Positions 28,413-37,030 of a stretch of 64,000 nt of DNA are shown here, one piece after another. The position numbers and the translations under genes were made by a program. This DNA comes from Alteromonas macleodii. GTDB taxonomy: Bacteria > Pseudomonadota > Gammaproteobacteria > Enterobacterales > Alteromonadaceae. Numbering within the stretch: the stretch's first letter is position 1; every line of letters begins with the position of its first letter. The stretch is from positions 3,246,599-3,310,598 of the forward strand of contig NZ_LR812090.1 of NCBI RefSeq assembly GCF_903772925.1. Direction: 5' to 3'. The notes under the pieces are model-generated. The model ran no database searches. It had not been told where the DNA came from and saw only the letters and a program-made list of their open reading frames with translations.

Positions 28413-28440
28413 GGCCTTTCGCCTTTTCAAGCGAAAGGCC
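28413..28440. other. Stable hairpin between convergent genes
   Basis: A perfect 10-bp stem (28413-28422 with 28431-28440) and an 8-nt loop, without T-runs. It lies between the M24 peptidase and the DUF3718 gene and may act as a weak bidirectional terminator. Confidence 0.5.
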
Positions 28441-28490
28441 ATGAAACTGTACAAAATATTAGCAGTAGGTTGCTATCCTAAAACGCGGTC

Positions 28491-28958
28491 TTATTCAGCT
28501 GCTGTGCGAACTACTACGTTTTCTGCGCTGTATTCACGAACGAAGTCAGACATTTCTTTGTGGTTACAGATGATGTTTTCACCTTCCAAACCAAACTTCG
28601 CTAGTGCTGCATCTTTACCTACAGAAAGTGCTTCTAGACACGCTTGTGAAGCAACATCTTTATTCTTTGCAACAAGTGCTACTGTTTTTGCGTTTTCAGT
28701 TGCCTTGTTGTTTTTGTACATGTAAGCGAAAGTGCGAAGCGACTCACCGTTACAACGTACAGATGCACTGAACTCTTCAGCGTTAAAACCATTTGCGCGG
28801 ATAAGGCGCAGAGCTGGGCCAAAACCTTCTTTAGCCGCAGTTAAACACGCTTGTGTTTCGATGTTGTCGTTAATTGGTTTTAGTACTACATCTTTTGCGA
28901 AAGATTGAGTAGCAGCAACAGTTAATGTTAAAGCAATAGCGAAAGTAGACAGTTTCAT
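28491..28958 (-). CDS. Secreted protein with two tandem DUF3718-like units
   Basis: A 155-residue exported protein (MKLSTFAIALTLTVAATQSFA signal). The mature part repeats the same pattern twice: ETQACLTAAKEGFGPALRLI ... SVRCNGESLRTFA and ASQACLEALSVGKDAALAKF ... IICNHKEMSDFV, each with two cysteines that could pair in the periplasm. This is the DUF3718 type common in Alteromonadales, here duplicated. Function unknown. AGGAATTC precedes the ATG. Confidence 0.8.
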   Translation of the reverse strand: MKLSTFAIALTLTVAATQSFAKDVVLKPINDNIETQACLTAAKEGFGPALRLIRANGFNAEEFSASVRCNGESLRTFAYMYKNNKATENAKTVALVAKNKDVASQACLEALSVGKDAALAKFGLEGENIICNHKEMSDFVREYSAENVVVRTAAE

Positions 28959-29280
28959 TTTTTGAATTCCTATTTTGTAACTAAATTAGATATCACCTAA
29001 GTGATGTGTACATTATGAACAAAACTTTCAAAAAATAAAGCATTTTTCGTAATTTAATTACAGAAAATGAGAATTAAACATACAGGTCACGACAAAAATG
29101 AAAGTAATTTACATAAAATAACAACATTTATATAAAAATTTACATATAAGTCTTTTTAGTTACAGGTTGCCCATTACGGGCGCACAAAAAAGCGCGCATG
29201 AAATTACTTTCAGCGCGCTTAATTCCAAAAATCACAGTGGGGGTAATAGTCGTTACCAACGTGACTCTAAAGTTTTTGGC
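28959..29280. other. AT-rich intergenic region
   Basis: Holds the promoter of the DUF3718 gene in its left part and the terminator of the 374-residue unknown gene at 29190-29220. No gene or known RNA is seen. Confidence 0.55.
29190..29220 (-). terminator. Terminator of the PaaX-like/unknown gene pair
   Basis: On the minus strand an 8-bp GC-rich stem (29213-29220 with 29190-29197) is followed by a T-run (complement of 29185-29191). It lies 60 bp after the stop at 29281. Confidence 0.8.
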
Positions 29281-30405
29281 CTACAAAATGAGATCGTGCA
29301 TCCAATTAAGTGATGGCAACTGCTGTTCTGGTTGGTAAAAGAGACGATTAAGCCTACCCAATAAATTAACTGAACGACTTGGATCATGGGCTTTCACCCT
29401 GTGCTTACTTTCGGTAAGCATGAATTCCCAAGGCTGAAGATTGAGGTCGTCTACTTCTTCTTGCGTGACACCAAGTGACTTCAGTGTTGATAAAATGCGT
29501 TCTGTCTTACTTTCGATAATAGGGATAATCTCATTGCCATAGAGATCATCGAGCGGTTTATTGATAGCTTCCAAAGTATGATTTATTGCTGCCCATACCT
29601 CATCGTGATCGAACGCCCAGCCCCGCGGAGCATAGTAGCCTTCTATTTCCCATTCAAACTCAGCATTACTCACCGCAATAGAGCTTTCAGCTTCTGGAGA
29701 ATAGGCTAAATCTGGCTTAGCGCCGATATTGTATGCATCAACACTCATGGCAATACAAATAATCAAATCACCGCAGTGTTGCTTATTTGTGTAAAGCGCT
29801 TCAAATGCCGCACGCTTAACGCCCATCCAACCGTGTACTTTTGATGGCTGCTCCACGAAGTGTCTTACATCATCCGGTAAGTCTTCACCATAGGCATCAA
29901 TGAGCAATGGAAGCGGGTTCTGATCTGGGGCTTCATCGGGCATCCACACTTCGTATTCTTGTCGGTTATCAGCTTTCCCGCGACTTTTTATTCCATATGA
30001 CAAATTCACGGGGCGGCAAATACTTCTATCTTCATCTACTTTATGAAAATACTCAGAACGCATGCGTTTTATAAATGGAGCATCTAACCCCGCTAACGCT
30101 GCTGTTGGATAGCGATAGCCTATTTCACTATGTTCAACCATGTGTAGCGTTGGAATAGCTTGCGTTAGCTTATTTTTAAGCCCTGCCAGTGCGTTCACTT
30201 TTGGAAGAACAATACTTCTTTCTGGCTCTATAGTAAGCCTGCTTCCATCTTCAGTGACGAATTTTGGTGTTTTGTGAAATTCATAACCTGAGAACCCTAA
30301 TACATTCACTGCGGCATTTCTATATTGAGAAAGCTCGTTAAAAAGCGCAGTATGATTACGAATATGTTTAAATAACGGTCTTGATACGGTCATATTTACT
30401 TCCAT
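29281..30405 (-). CDS. Unknown protein paired with a PaaX-like regulator
   Basis: A 374-residue soluble protein with no signal, no membrane helix and no motif I recognise. Conserved-looking blocks include LGFSGYEFHKTPKFVTEDGS, IPTLHMVEHSEIGYRYPTAA and YYAPRGWAFDHDEVWAAINHT. It lies 36 bp behind a PaaX-like regulator in the same direction, and that pair is divergent from an AidB-like acyl-CoA dehydrogenase. The context hints at lipid or acyl-CoA metabolism but does not prove it. An in-frame ATG at 30393 is an equally good start. Confidence 0.75.
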   Translation of the reverse strand: MEVNMTVSRPLFKHIRNHTALFNELSQYRNAAVNVLGFSGYEFHKTPKFVTEDGSRLTIEPERSIVLPKVNALAGLKNKLTQAIPTLHMVEHSEIGYRYPTAALAGLDAPFIKRMRSEYFHKVDEDRSICRPVNLSYGIKSRGKADNRQEYEVWMPDEAPDQNPLPLLIDAYGEDLPDDVRHFVEQPSKVHGWMGVKRAAFEALYTNKQHCGDLIICIAMSVDAYNIGAKPDLAYSPEAESSIAVSNAEFEWEIEGYYAPRGWAFDHDEVWAAINHTLEAINKPLDDLYGNEIIPIIESKTERILSTLKSLGVTQEEVDDLNLQPWEFMLTESKHRVKAHDPSRSVNLLGRLNRLFYQPEQQLPSLNWMHDLIL

Positions 30406-30441
30406 TTCAGCTACTTCCGTTCTAATTCAGCGTTTACTCAC

Positions 30442-31242
30442 CTAATTTTGGTCTAAAAAGCGAAGCCATATTTGTGCGCCCATATCATCGTATTTTTTTA
30501 CAAGGTTACGGTAGCGCTCTCGCATCGCCACATCTACAAATGGTGAAGGCAGTAAAGGGTCAAACACCAAGTGGTATAACGCTCTGTCTCCTATCACATA
30601 AGACTCTTTAGTGGCTTCTTCAAGGGATAAAGTAGGCATTCGGGCAAGAGATTTCTCTATTTCACAGCACCCGTCTTTATAAAGCGTTTCTAGATTTAGG
30701 TGGTTCCATAGTTTCATAGCCTTAGCTTGCGTTTGATTATCAAAATCGTTGGCGCTAAACACAAGTGCTTTGCCTGATAGACCAAGAGTGTGAAGTTTGT
30801 CTCGCACCTCACTTATACCACCTGAAAAATTGTTCGGCCTAATATACATATCACTTGCAAGTTTCATCATACCCACAAGTTTAAGTGCACGTTCAGTAGT
30901 CCTCAGCTGCTTTTTATCACTTTTAGGAAGTAAACTGGTTTGAGCAATAATCCAGTCGTTCTGCCAAGGTACGAGCCCATTTTCATCCTCTCGCCACTGA
31001 TGTATTTCCTTAGCAAACCTAACCCCCTTGTCAGCCAGTTTATAATCCCCCCTATCAATCAAGGTGATGAGCTGGGCTGACTGCAAACGGGTTAGCGTTA
31101 CTCGAATGTTGTTTTCAGAAATACCAAACAGTGATCCCACTCGAACGGCTGCACTAGCATTCATTTTAATATTGTCACGGGAGCCCAAAAGCTTTAGCAG
31201 TAGCTTTCTTGCAACGGGCTTTTTCTCTTTTTCTAATTGCAA
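30442..31242 (-). CDS. PaaX-like transcriptional regulator
   Basis: A 266-residue protein with an N-terminal winged helix (GSLFGISENNIRVTLTRLQSA, about 50-70), followed by a domain resembling the C-terminal part of PaaX, the phenylacetyl-CoA-responsive repressor (VPWQNDWIIAQTSL, then LVFDPLLPSPFVD). Members sense acyl-CoA-type ligands. It starts at TTG 31242, since no ATG precedes the winged helix. It could control the divergent AidB-like gene and its own operon. No phenylacetate pathway genes are present here. Confidence 0.78.
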   Translation of the reverse strand: MQLEKEKKPVARKLLLKLLGSRDNIKMNASAAVRVGSLFGISENNIRVTLTRLQSAQLITLIDRGDYKLADKGVRFAKEIHQWREDENGLVPWQNDWIIAQTSLLPKSDKKQLRTTERALKLVGMMKLASDMYIRPNNFSGGISEVRDKLHTLGLSGKALVFSANDFDNQTQAKAMKLWNHLNLETLYKDGCCEIEKSLARMPTLSLEEATKESYVIGDRALYHLVFDPLLPSPFVDVAMRERYRNLVKKYDDMGAQIWLRFLDQN

Positions 31243-31494
31243 ACTCTATTTACTTCTTTGTCTCAGATAATGGCTAAGCAGTGGCTAAGCAATAACTTCT
31301 GTTTCAACTTACCTAGTTGCTTACAAGGTATAAGCTCGGTCATGCATACTTCCATCATTATATAAACAAAGGCCTGGCACAAACATTACATAATTTATTA
31401 ATTTTCAACTATTACTGTAATATTCTGATGCAATGATTTAATGTAAAGCTCAAGGACAACGATACGCTTTACATATTCATTGAGTGGAAATGCC

Positions 31495-33162
31495 ATGACT
31501 TCATCTAATCGATTTGTTACGCACCTTGTAGAAAACCAACCCACCATTCCTGCCCCTTACAATTTGTGGCGTGATGATGCGTTGCTACGTGTGTTTGTAA
31601 ACCAGCATTTGCCGCCATCCCACCAGCATGACGAAGGTTTGTTAGACAACTATGGTCAACTTGCAGGTGATGCACTTATGAACCATGGAGAACTTGCTCA
31701 CAAAAATAAGCCAATTCTTCATACCTTTGATCGCTATGGCCGTCGTACAGACAATGTAGAGTTTCATCCTAGCTATCACGCGCTTATGGAAAGTGCAATG
31801 CAGCACAATGTGCACAACTATTCGTGGAAGCATGAAGGTATTGATGGGGCACATACCATCCGGGCAGCACTAATGTATATGCACTATCAAGCTGAGTCTG
31901 GTACGTCTTGCCCACTGACTATGACACACGCAGCGATCCCCGCCATGCGGTATGGTAAAAACTTACCGCCTTACTACTTGGAAAAAACCATTAATGGCGA
32001 GTACGACCCTCGCGCTTTACCGGCGTGTCAAAAACACGGGCTGACTATTGGTATGGGGATGACTGAAAAACAAGGGGGTTCAGATGTTAGGCGTAATACC
32101 ACTTCAGCGTATAAACAAAGTGATGGCAGCTATAATATCGTTGGGCACAAGTTCTTCTTCTCTGCCCCCATGTGCGATGCGCATCTTATACTTGCACAAG
32201 CTGAAGGCGGTTTAAGCTGCTTTTTGCTGCCAAGGGTATTAGAGAACGGTGAACTGAATAACGTTCGAATTCAGCGTTTAAAAGACAAGTTAGGCGATTG
32301 GAGCAATGCCTCTTCTGAAGTTGAATTTCAGGACGCCACGGCATATTTAATTGGCGAAGAAGGTCGTGGCGTGCCGGTAATCATCGATATGGTGTCGCTA
32401 ACCCGATTAGACTGCATGATTGGTTCATCCGCTCTTATGCGGCAATCACTGGTTCACGCTTTACACCACGTAAGTCACCGCGATGCCTTCGGCAAAACGC
32501 TAATCAAACAGCCTCTAATGCAAAACGTGTTGGCAGACCTAACGATAGAATGCGCAGCTGCTACCGCACTCACTATGCGCGTTGCAAAAGCGGTAGACAG
32601 TACACCGAATAATAGACATGAAGCAGCATTGGCGAGGCTGGCCACGGCAATTGGAAAATACTGGATTTGTAAGCGCACACCTATGTTTGTAAACGAAGCG
32701 CAAGAGTGTTTAGGTGGTATTGGCTACGTTGAAGAAAACCCCATGCCCCGTTACTACCGCCAAGCCCCACTTAATTCTATATGGGAAGGCAGTGGAAACG
32801 TTCAATGCTTGGATGTATTGCGAGCACTTGCTAAGGAGCCTAATGTGAAAGAAGCCTTATTTAATGAACTTAAAACACAGGCAGGCAAAAATAAGCACTA
32901 TGATATCCACCTTAGTAAGCTGTTTGACGAGCTATCTAATACGCAGAACATGGAAACGCGTAGCCGATATTTAACTGAGCAAATGGCGCTAGCGCTACAA
33001 GCCTGCACATTACTTGCTTCGGTTCTCGATAACGATAATACCCAGAGCGATATTGCCCACACGTTCTGTGAATCTAGACTTGGCAACGCGAGTGGCTTTG
33101 CTTTTGGTACATTACCCGACACCACGACGTTTGAGAAGATTATTGCGTTTGGACGAGTTTAA
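31495..33162 (+). CDS. AidB-like acyl-CoA dehydrogenase
   Basis: A 555-residue flavoprotein of the acyl-CoA dehydrogenase superfamily. The long N-terminal region (RDDALLRVFVNQHLPPSHQH), GMGMTEKQGGSDVRRNTTSA (FAD-binding loop), and QECLGGIGYVEENPMPRYYR with LNSIWEGSGNVQCLDVLRAL are the AidB signature. E. coli AidB is an alkylation-response flavoprotein that binds DNA, with weak isovaleryl-CoA dehydrogenase activity. The divergent PaaX-like regulator suggests a metabolic role here (inference). ATG at 31495 is preferred to the TTG at 31480. Confidence 0.9.
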   Translation: MTSSNRFVTHLVENQPTIPAPYNLWRDDALLRVFVNQHLPPSHQHDEGLLDNYGQLAGDALMNHGELAHKNKPILHTFDRYGRRTDNVEFHPSYHALMESAMQHNVHNYSWKHEGIDGAHTIRAALMYMHYQAESGTSCPLTMTHAAIPAMRYGKNLPPYYLEKTINGEYDPRALPACQKHGLTIGMGMTEKQGGSDVRRNTTSAYKQSDGSYNIVGHKFFFSAPMCDAHLILAQAEGGLSCFLLPRVLENGELNNVRIQRLKDKLGDWSNASSEVEFQDATAYLIGEEGRGVPVIIDMVSLTRLDCMIGSSALMRQSLVHALHHVSHRDAFGKTLIKQPLMQNVLADLTIECAAATALTMRVAKAVDSTPNNRHEAALARLATAIGKYWICKRTPMFVNEAQECLGGIGYVEENPMPRYYRQAPLNSIWEGSGNVQCLDVLRALAKEPNVKEALFNELKTQAGKNKHYDIHLSKLFDELSNTQNMETRSRYLTEQMALALQACTLLASVLDNDNTQSDIAHTFCESRLGNASGFAFGTLPDTTTFEKIIAFGRV

Positions 33163-33176
33163 TCTCTCGAACATCA

Positions 33177-33245
33177 TCGTAGGATTTCAGTTCAGATTTT
33201 AGTAGTTGAAATTGATTCTGTTCAATTTGAACTGAAGTCCTACGA
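33177..33245. repeat. Imperfect 22-bp inverted repeat
   Basis: Arms 33177-33198 and 33224-33245 match at 20 of 22 positions when folded, with a 25-nt loop. This is much larger than a normal terminator and lies between the AidB-like gene and the AFG1-type gene. It may be a dispersed palindromic element or a long terminator. Confidence 0.6.
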
Positions 33246-33252
33246 GCATACT

Positions 33253-33263
33253 GGGTTTCAACT
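33253..33263. repeat. Left copy of an 11-bp direct repeat flanking the AFG1-type gene
   Basis: gggtttcaact occurs here and at 34925-34935, one copy on each side of the AFG1-type gene. Confidence 0.4.
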
Positions 33264-33357
33264 CCCGTTCTAAGCATAAGGCCTAACGTAAGCCCCTGCT
33301 CAGCCATAGGCGCAGCTCAGTCATAGTTGCAATGGTTTGCAAGATAAAAATCGTTCG

Positions 33358-34833
33358 TCATTGTCGTCCCCATTCTTTTCCTCCCATTTCTACCAACCGG
33401 GACGCAGCTCGTCTAAAGGAAAAGGCAAGATCATTGGCGGACGAAAATTGTGCCAATGACACGCCAACACGCCCTGTCGCAGACCACTCATAGTATTTCC
33501 CCTCTTTGGTGCGGATCATTGTCGTGGCAAAAGAACTCGAGTTTCCTCCTTTGTCATTGACAATTAATTCTCCATCGCCATCATTACTTTCGACGCGCGC
33601 TTCAAAATCGACAAACAACTCTTCGAGCGGGACACGTGCTGTCAGCACCAGACGGGTGCGAGATTCATAACACGCGTCAATGAGGGTCACAAACCTTCGC
33701 GCTTCGTTGAGGTGATTGGCGTCCAGTTGAGGGACGCGCTCCATAATGATGACCGGAAATCGGCAGCAGAGGGAAATATAATCGGCCGCACCGAGCGGTT
33801 GGTAGCATAACTCGGAAAAGTCAAACCAAGCGCAACGATCATTCATCCGAGCCACCTGAACTGTGCGACCAAAGTGGACGGGAATAACTTCGGCCTCAGT
33901 TCCAGATGCAGTGCCACCAAATATGTCCTCCAACTGCGCCTGTATGTTGTCATTAACCTTGCCATAATCATCTTCGTTCGACCAAAAATAAGATTGACCA
34001 TCAGCTCGAGTTTCGAGTCGATAATCTACACAAGAATCATCCATAGAAATAATGTCGAATGTGTCTTTCAACATGTCGATGAATGGCAAAAAGAGAGAGC
34101 GGTTGATGCCGCCCTCGTACAGTTCCTCTGGGGCACGATTGGAAGTGGTCACCACCACGACATTCAAATCCAATAACAACAAAAACAGTCGTTTCAAAAT
34201 CATGGCATCGGCAACGTCTGTCACTTGAAACTCATCGAAACAGAGGAGTTGGGCTTCTTCTGCTAATTGTTGCGCAATGATGGGGAGTGCATCATCTCTT
34301 GGGTACTTTTGTTTGTAGACAAAGATTCGATGATGGACTTCTAGCATGAATTCATGAAAGTGAACGCGGCGTTTGCTTATTTTTGCGTGTTTGTGGGTAT
34401 TCTTGTTACAGCTATGATTTTCTTCAGGAGCATTAACCGACGCATAAAATAGATCCATTAGAAAACTCTTGCCCACCCCGACTGGGCCATGAATGTATAT
34501 ACCTCGAGGTGGTGACCCAAAAGACCACAAACCGAACCTCTTTCGAAAAAAGGACTGGGTAGATGCCAAGGTTCGCTTCAGTGACAGTAACAGCGGACTG
34601 CGACTTTTAGAGCTGCTCTTTTTGAGTTGATAAGTGCGTACTGGTGCTGCCGGGAGCGAGAAAAGAGACTCATGCAGAGCATCGAGTTTTCCCGCCAGAG
34701 CAAATTGCGCATCATCTCGTCGCACCTCCCCCGCGTCCACCTTGCGTTCATATGCCACTGTTATCGGACCTGTCGGGGAAGACCGCTGAACTACACTATG
34801 TTGTACCGCTTTATCATCCATCACCGTCTTCAT
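33358..34833 (-). CDS. AFG1/ZapE-family P-loop ATPase, eukaryote-like in part
   Basis: About 491 residues. It has Walker A (IYIHGPVGVGKSFLMDLFY), HFHEFMLEVHHRI, Walker B (LLCFDEFQVTDVADAMILKR), sensor-like TTSNRAPEELYEGGINRSLF and the end ARRFVTLIDACYE. Bacterial ZapE proteins are about 370-390 residues and act at the division ring; the mitochondrial AFG1L/LACE1 proteins act in protein quality control. This one is longer, with extra segments after the Walker A region and a serine/glycine-rich insert before SATGRVGVSLAQFSS near the C-terminus. By memory, these recall algal or protist homologues more than gammaproteobacterial ZapE. The start is uncertain: ATG 34833, or TTG 34896. Confidence 0.85.
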   Translation of the reverse strand: MKTVMDDKAVQHSVVQRSSPTGPITVAYERKVDAGEVRRDDAQFALAGKLDALHESLFSLPAAPVRTYQLKKSSSKSRSPLLLSLKRTLASTQSFFRKRFGLWSFGSPPRGIYIHGPVGVGKSFLMDLFYASVNAPEENHSCNKNTHKHAKISKRRVHFHEFMLEVHHRIFVYKQKYPRDDALPIIAQQLAEEAQLLCFDEFQVTDVADAMILKRLFLLLLDLNVVVVTTSNRAPEELYEGGINRSLFLPFIDMLKDTFDIISMDDSCVDYRLETRADGQSYFWSNEDDYGKVNDNIQAQLEDIFGGTASGTEAEVIPVHFGRTVQVARMNDRCAWFDFSELCYQPLGAADYISLCCRFPVIIMERVPQLDANHLNEARRFVTLIDACYESRTRLVLTARVPLEELFVDFEARVESNDGDGELIVNDKGGNSSSFATTMIRTKEGKYYEWSATGRVGVSLAQFSSANDLAFSFRRAASRLVEMGGKEWGRQ

Positions 34834-34924
34834 TATGAACCTGATGAGTTTATCAACATAGTGCTTTGTTACGCTTGAATTCTGTATGGGTATCAATTGA
34901 ATGTGTAGTAAAGACTCAACTTTC

Positions 34925-34935
34925 GGGTTTCAACT
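34925..34935. repeat. Right copy of an 11-bp direct repeat flanking the AFG1-type gene
   Basis: Second copy of gggtttcaact (first at 33253-33263), in the same orientation. Confidence 0.4.
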
Positions 34936-35067
34936 TGCAAAAGTAAAACATAACCACACGAATAATATTAATAAAATAGAATTTTTCATGGTGTCGTGTT
35001 TACACTCTAAACAAAATATGAAACTACTCAAACTAACATCACATTCCCATACGAATACAAAAAAAAT

Positions 35068-35613
35068 CTAAAAAGGATTAACCGAATACCCCTGTTGCGC
35101 CAGGCGCGCGTGGGCCGTCATGGCTGATAGGTCCATCTTTATTCCGTCTATCAAAGCGTTTTTTTCAACGCCATGAGCCGCAGCTGACTGACCGCACACT
35201 ATCACTTCAACGCCCTGTTTCATTAATGCAGTAAGCAACGCTTCGTTGCCGTTGGGTTGGCCTTTGCGCTGTTTGAAGAGCTCACTCTTTAGCATTTCTT
35301 CTGTGGCAGAGCCATGAACCACAAGTGCAAGGGAAAGGTTTTCCTGTTTCACGCCGTTAGCTACATGCATATTGATAAAACGTGCCAGCGACTCAAACTT
35401 ACGGTTAACCTCTCCTGGTTTTGCCGATTTGGCTACATCAAATGCAACTTTGAATGCCTGATTTTCAGTAAAACTGATGCCTTCCACAGGCGCATGCTTT
35501 CCGAAAGAGTTAAACACTGGTCCATATTCAAAATCTGATTTAGCTGACACTTCCCCTGTCATAAAGAACGCTACAGCCAAAACAAGTGGCACTTTGCGGG
35601 TCACTTTTGTCAT
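35068..35613 (-). CDS. Secreted DsrE-like protein
   Basis: About 181 residues with a signal peptide (MTKVTRKVPLVLAVAFFMTG, cut after EVSA). The mature part resembles the DsrE/DsrF-like fold: NLSLALVVHGSATEEML and GVEVIVCGQSAAAHGV, with a cysteine at the position of the sulfur-carrying or equivalent residue in this family. Exported members are of unknown function. It follows the royal-jelly-like gene closely (the spacer is about 25 bp), so they form an operon. ATG at 35613 follows GGAAATAAGT; starts at 35625 and 35634 also exist. Confidence 0.78.
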   Translation of the reverse strand: MTKVTRKVPLVLAVAFFMTGEVSAKSDFEYGPVFNSFGKHAPVEGISFTENQAFKVAFDVAKSAKPGEVNRKFESLARFINMHVANGVKQENLSLALVVHGSATEEMLKSELFKQRKGQPNGNEALLTALMKQGVEVIVCGQSAAAHGVEKNALIDGIKMDLSAMTAHARLAQQGYSVNPF

Positions 35614-35637
35614 ACTTATTTCCATGTTTCTCAAGCT

Positions 35638-36699
35638 TTAACGCGCAGGTAGCGCTGTTTTATATACTTCGAACGTCATGTCGCTTACATCGCTGCCAGC
35701 ATCTTGGATTTTGCTATTGGTATAGTAAAGCGAACCGTTGTAAATACTAAAGGTATCAGCCCAGTTCACCACATCGCCTTTTACAAGTGTGCGAAGGTCG
35801 AGGCTCGGTGTAAGATACTGCACCTCTTGCTGTTCTAAGTCAGCTAAATAGACGTTGCCCTCATGATAAATCATGCCATCTGGCGCACCTGTTGTAGCGA
35901 CTTTTCGCACCTTTTCAGCTAATACCTCGTTCGAGGCTTTCTTTATATCAGAGGTATTAATGGCATACAGTGAATAACCCGACAAAGCATGGAAATATAA
36001 TGTGTCATTCAACGTATCTAAGGCGATGCCGTCTGATTGAACGGTCATGTTGAAGGGCTTCCCTTCAATACTCAAAGACTCTACCTCAGCTTTTGTGGTT
36101 TCATGATTATCTAAAATGCGATAGCTGGTATTGTCATCAAGGTCATAGACCACTAAGCCTGCATGTGCCGAATCCGTCATGTATATACGATTAGTATTCT
36201 CGTCTACGCGCAAATCGTTTATATAAGAATCAGAGTGATATGCATCGTCGCTAAGGATCAAGGTTCCTTCGATTTCGTTTGAGGCTAAGTCAACAACAAA
36301 CAAACGAGGCGCATCAACTACCCCGTTAAACTTAGGGTTTCGAGTATCTAAAACATACAGCTTATCTTTGTGGGCAACCACTGACTGCACGGCCAAAAAG
36401 CAATTATTTCTCACCTCGCTTTGCGCTACGCACTCGTTTGTTTCATTATTAGGATATGCAACAAACTCTCCGTTATCGGCAACCTGAGCCACAGAAAAAC
36501 TTACACCTTCTCGCCAATTCGGCGCGTTCACAAATACTCGCCCATCGTTACTTACCGTCACGCCAGTAATTTGTGTGCCTTTAATGTCGCCGACCAATTC
36601 AACTTGAGAATCCTGTGCTTCTCGTGCTACTGCGTTAACAGAAAAAACTGCCGCTATCGCAGTAACAATTAACTTGTGCTTAACTTGCTTAATATGCAT
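35638..36699 (-). CDS. Secreted major-royal-jelly/Yellow-like beta-propeller protein
   Basis: A 353-residue exported protein (MHIKQVKHKLIVTAIAAVFS signal). The body matches the MRJP/Yellow family in style: KGTQITGVTVSNDGRVFVNA, KLYVLDTRNP, YINDLRVDENTNRIYMTDS, GLVVYDL and APDGMIYHEGNVYLAD are the repeated blades of a six-bladed propeller. In insects these bind amines or act in melanin chemistry; bacterial members are of unknown role. Two cysteines at about residues 87 and 96 may form a disulfide. It leads an operon with the DsrE-like gene. Confidence 0.8.
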   Translation of the reverse strand: MHIKQVKHKLIVTAIAAVFSVNAVAREAQDSQVELVGDIKGTQITGVTVSNDGRVFVNAPNWREGVSFSVAQVADNGEFVAYPNNETNECVAQSEVRNNCFLAVQSVVAHKDKLYVLDTRNPKFNGVVDAPRLFVVDLASNEIEGTLILSDDAYHSDSYINDLRVDENTNRIYMTDSAHAGLVVYDLDDNTSYRILDNHETTKAEVESLSIEGKPFNMTVQSDGIALDTLNDTLYFHALSGYSLYAINTSDIKKASNEVLAEKVRKVATTGAPDGMIYHEGNVYLADLEQQEVQYLTPSLDLRTLVKGDVVNWADTFSIYNGSLYYTNSKIQDAGSDVSDMTFEVYKTALPAR

Positions 36700-37030
36700 A
36701 TCCTTTACCCTTTAAGTCTTTTCTTGAAACATAGTCGCTCGCTTACCGTAGGCGTTTAAGCTTGCGCTTTGGCATGCATATCGGAAACGGAGTAAGCAGC
36801 ATTTGATAACAAAGCATACGGTTTAAATACCTTAGCAGAGCACAACTCGACGACGAGTGACGACAATTCAGCGAATTACGCTCAGTGAGTAAAAGGTTGG
36901 CGCTTATCGCCCCAATTGTGTGTTAATTCAGATCTAAAACAGGGTATCCTCTCGTTAAAGTTAGAAATAGTTGAACCTATCTGCTGACTGAGTAACCTTT
37001 TTTACAGCAGTAATTTAGAGAGAGTTTATT
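36700..37030. other. Divergent promoter region
   Basis: Lies between the royal-jelly-like gene and the DUF4136 lipoprotein gene and must hold both promoters. I see no gene, clear operator or hairpin in it. Confidence 0.5.
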
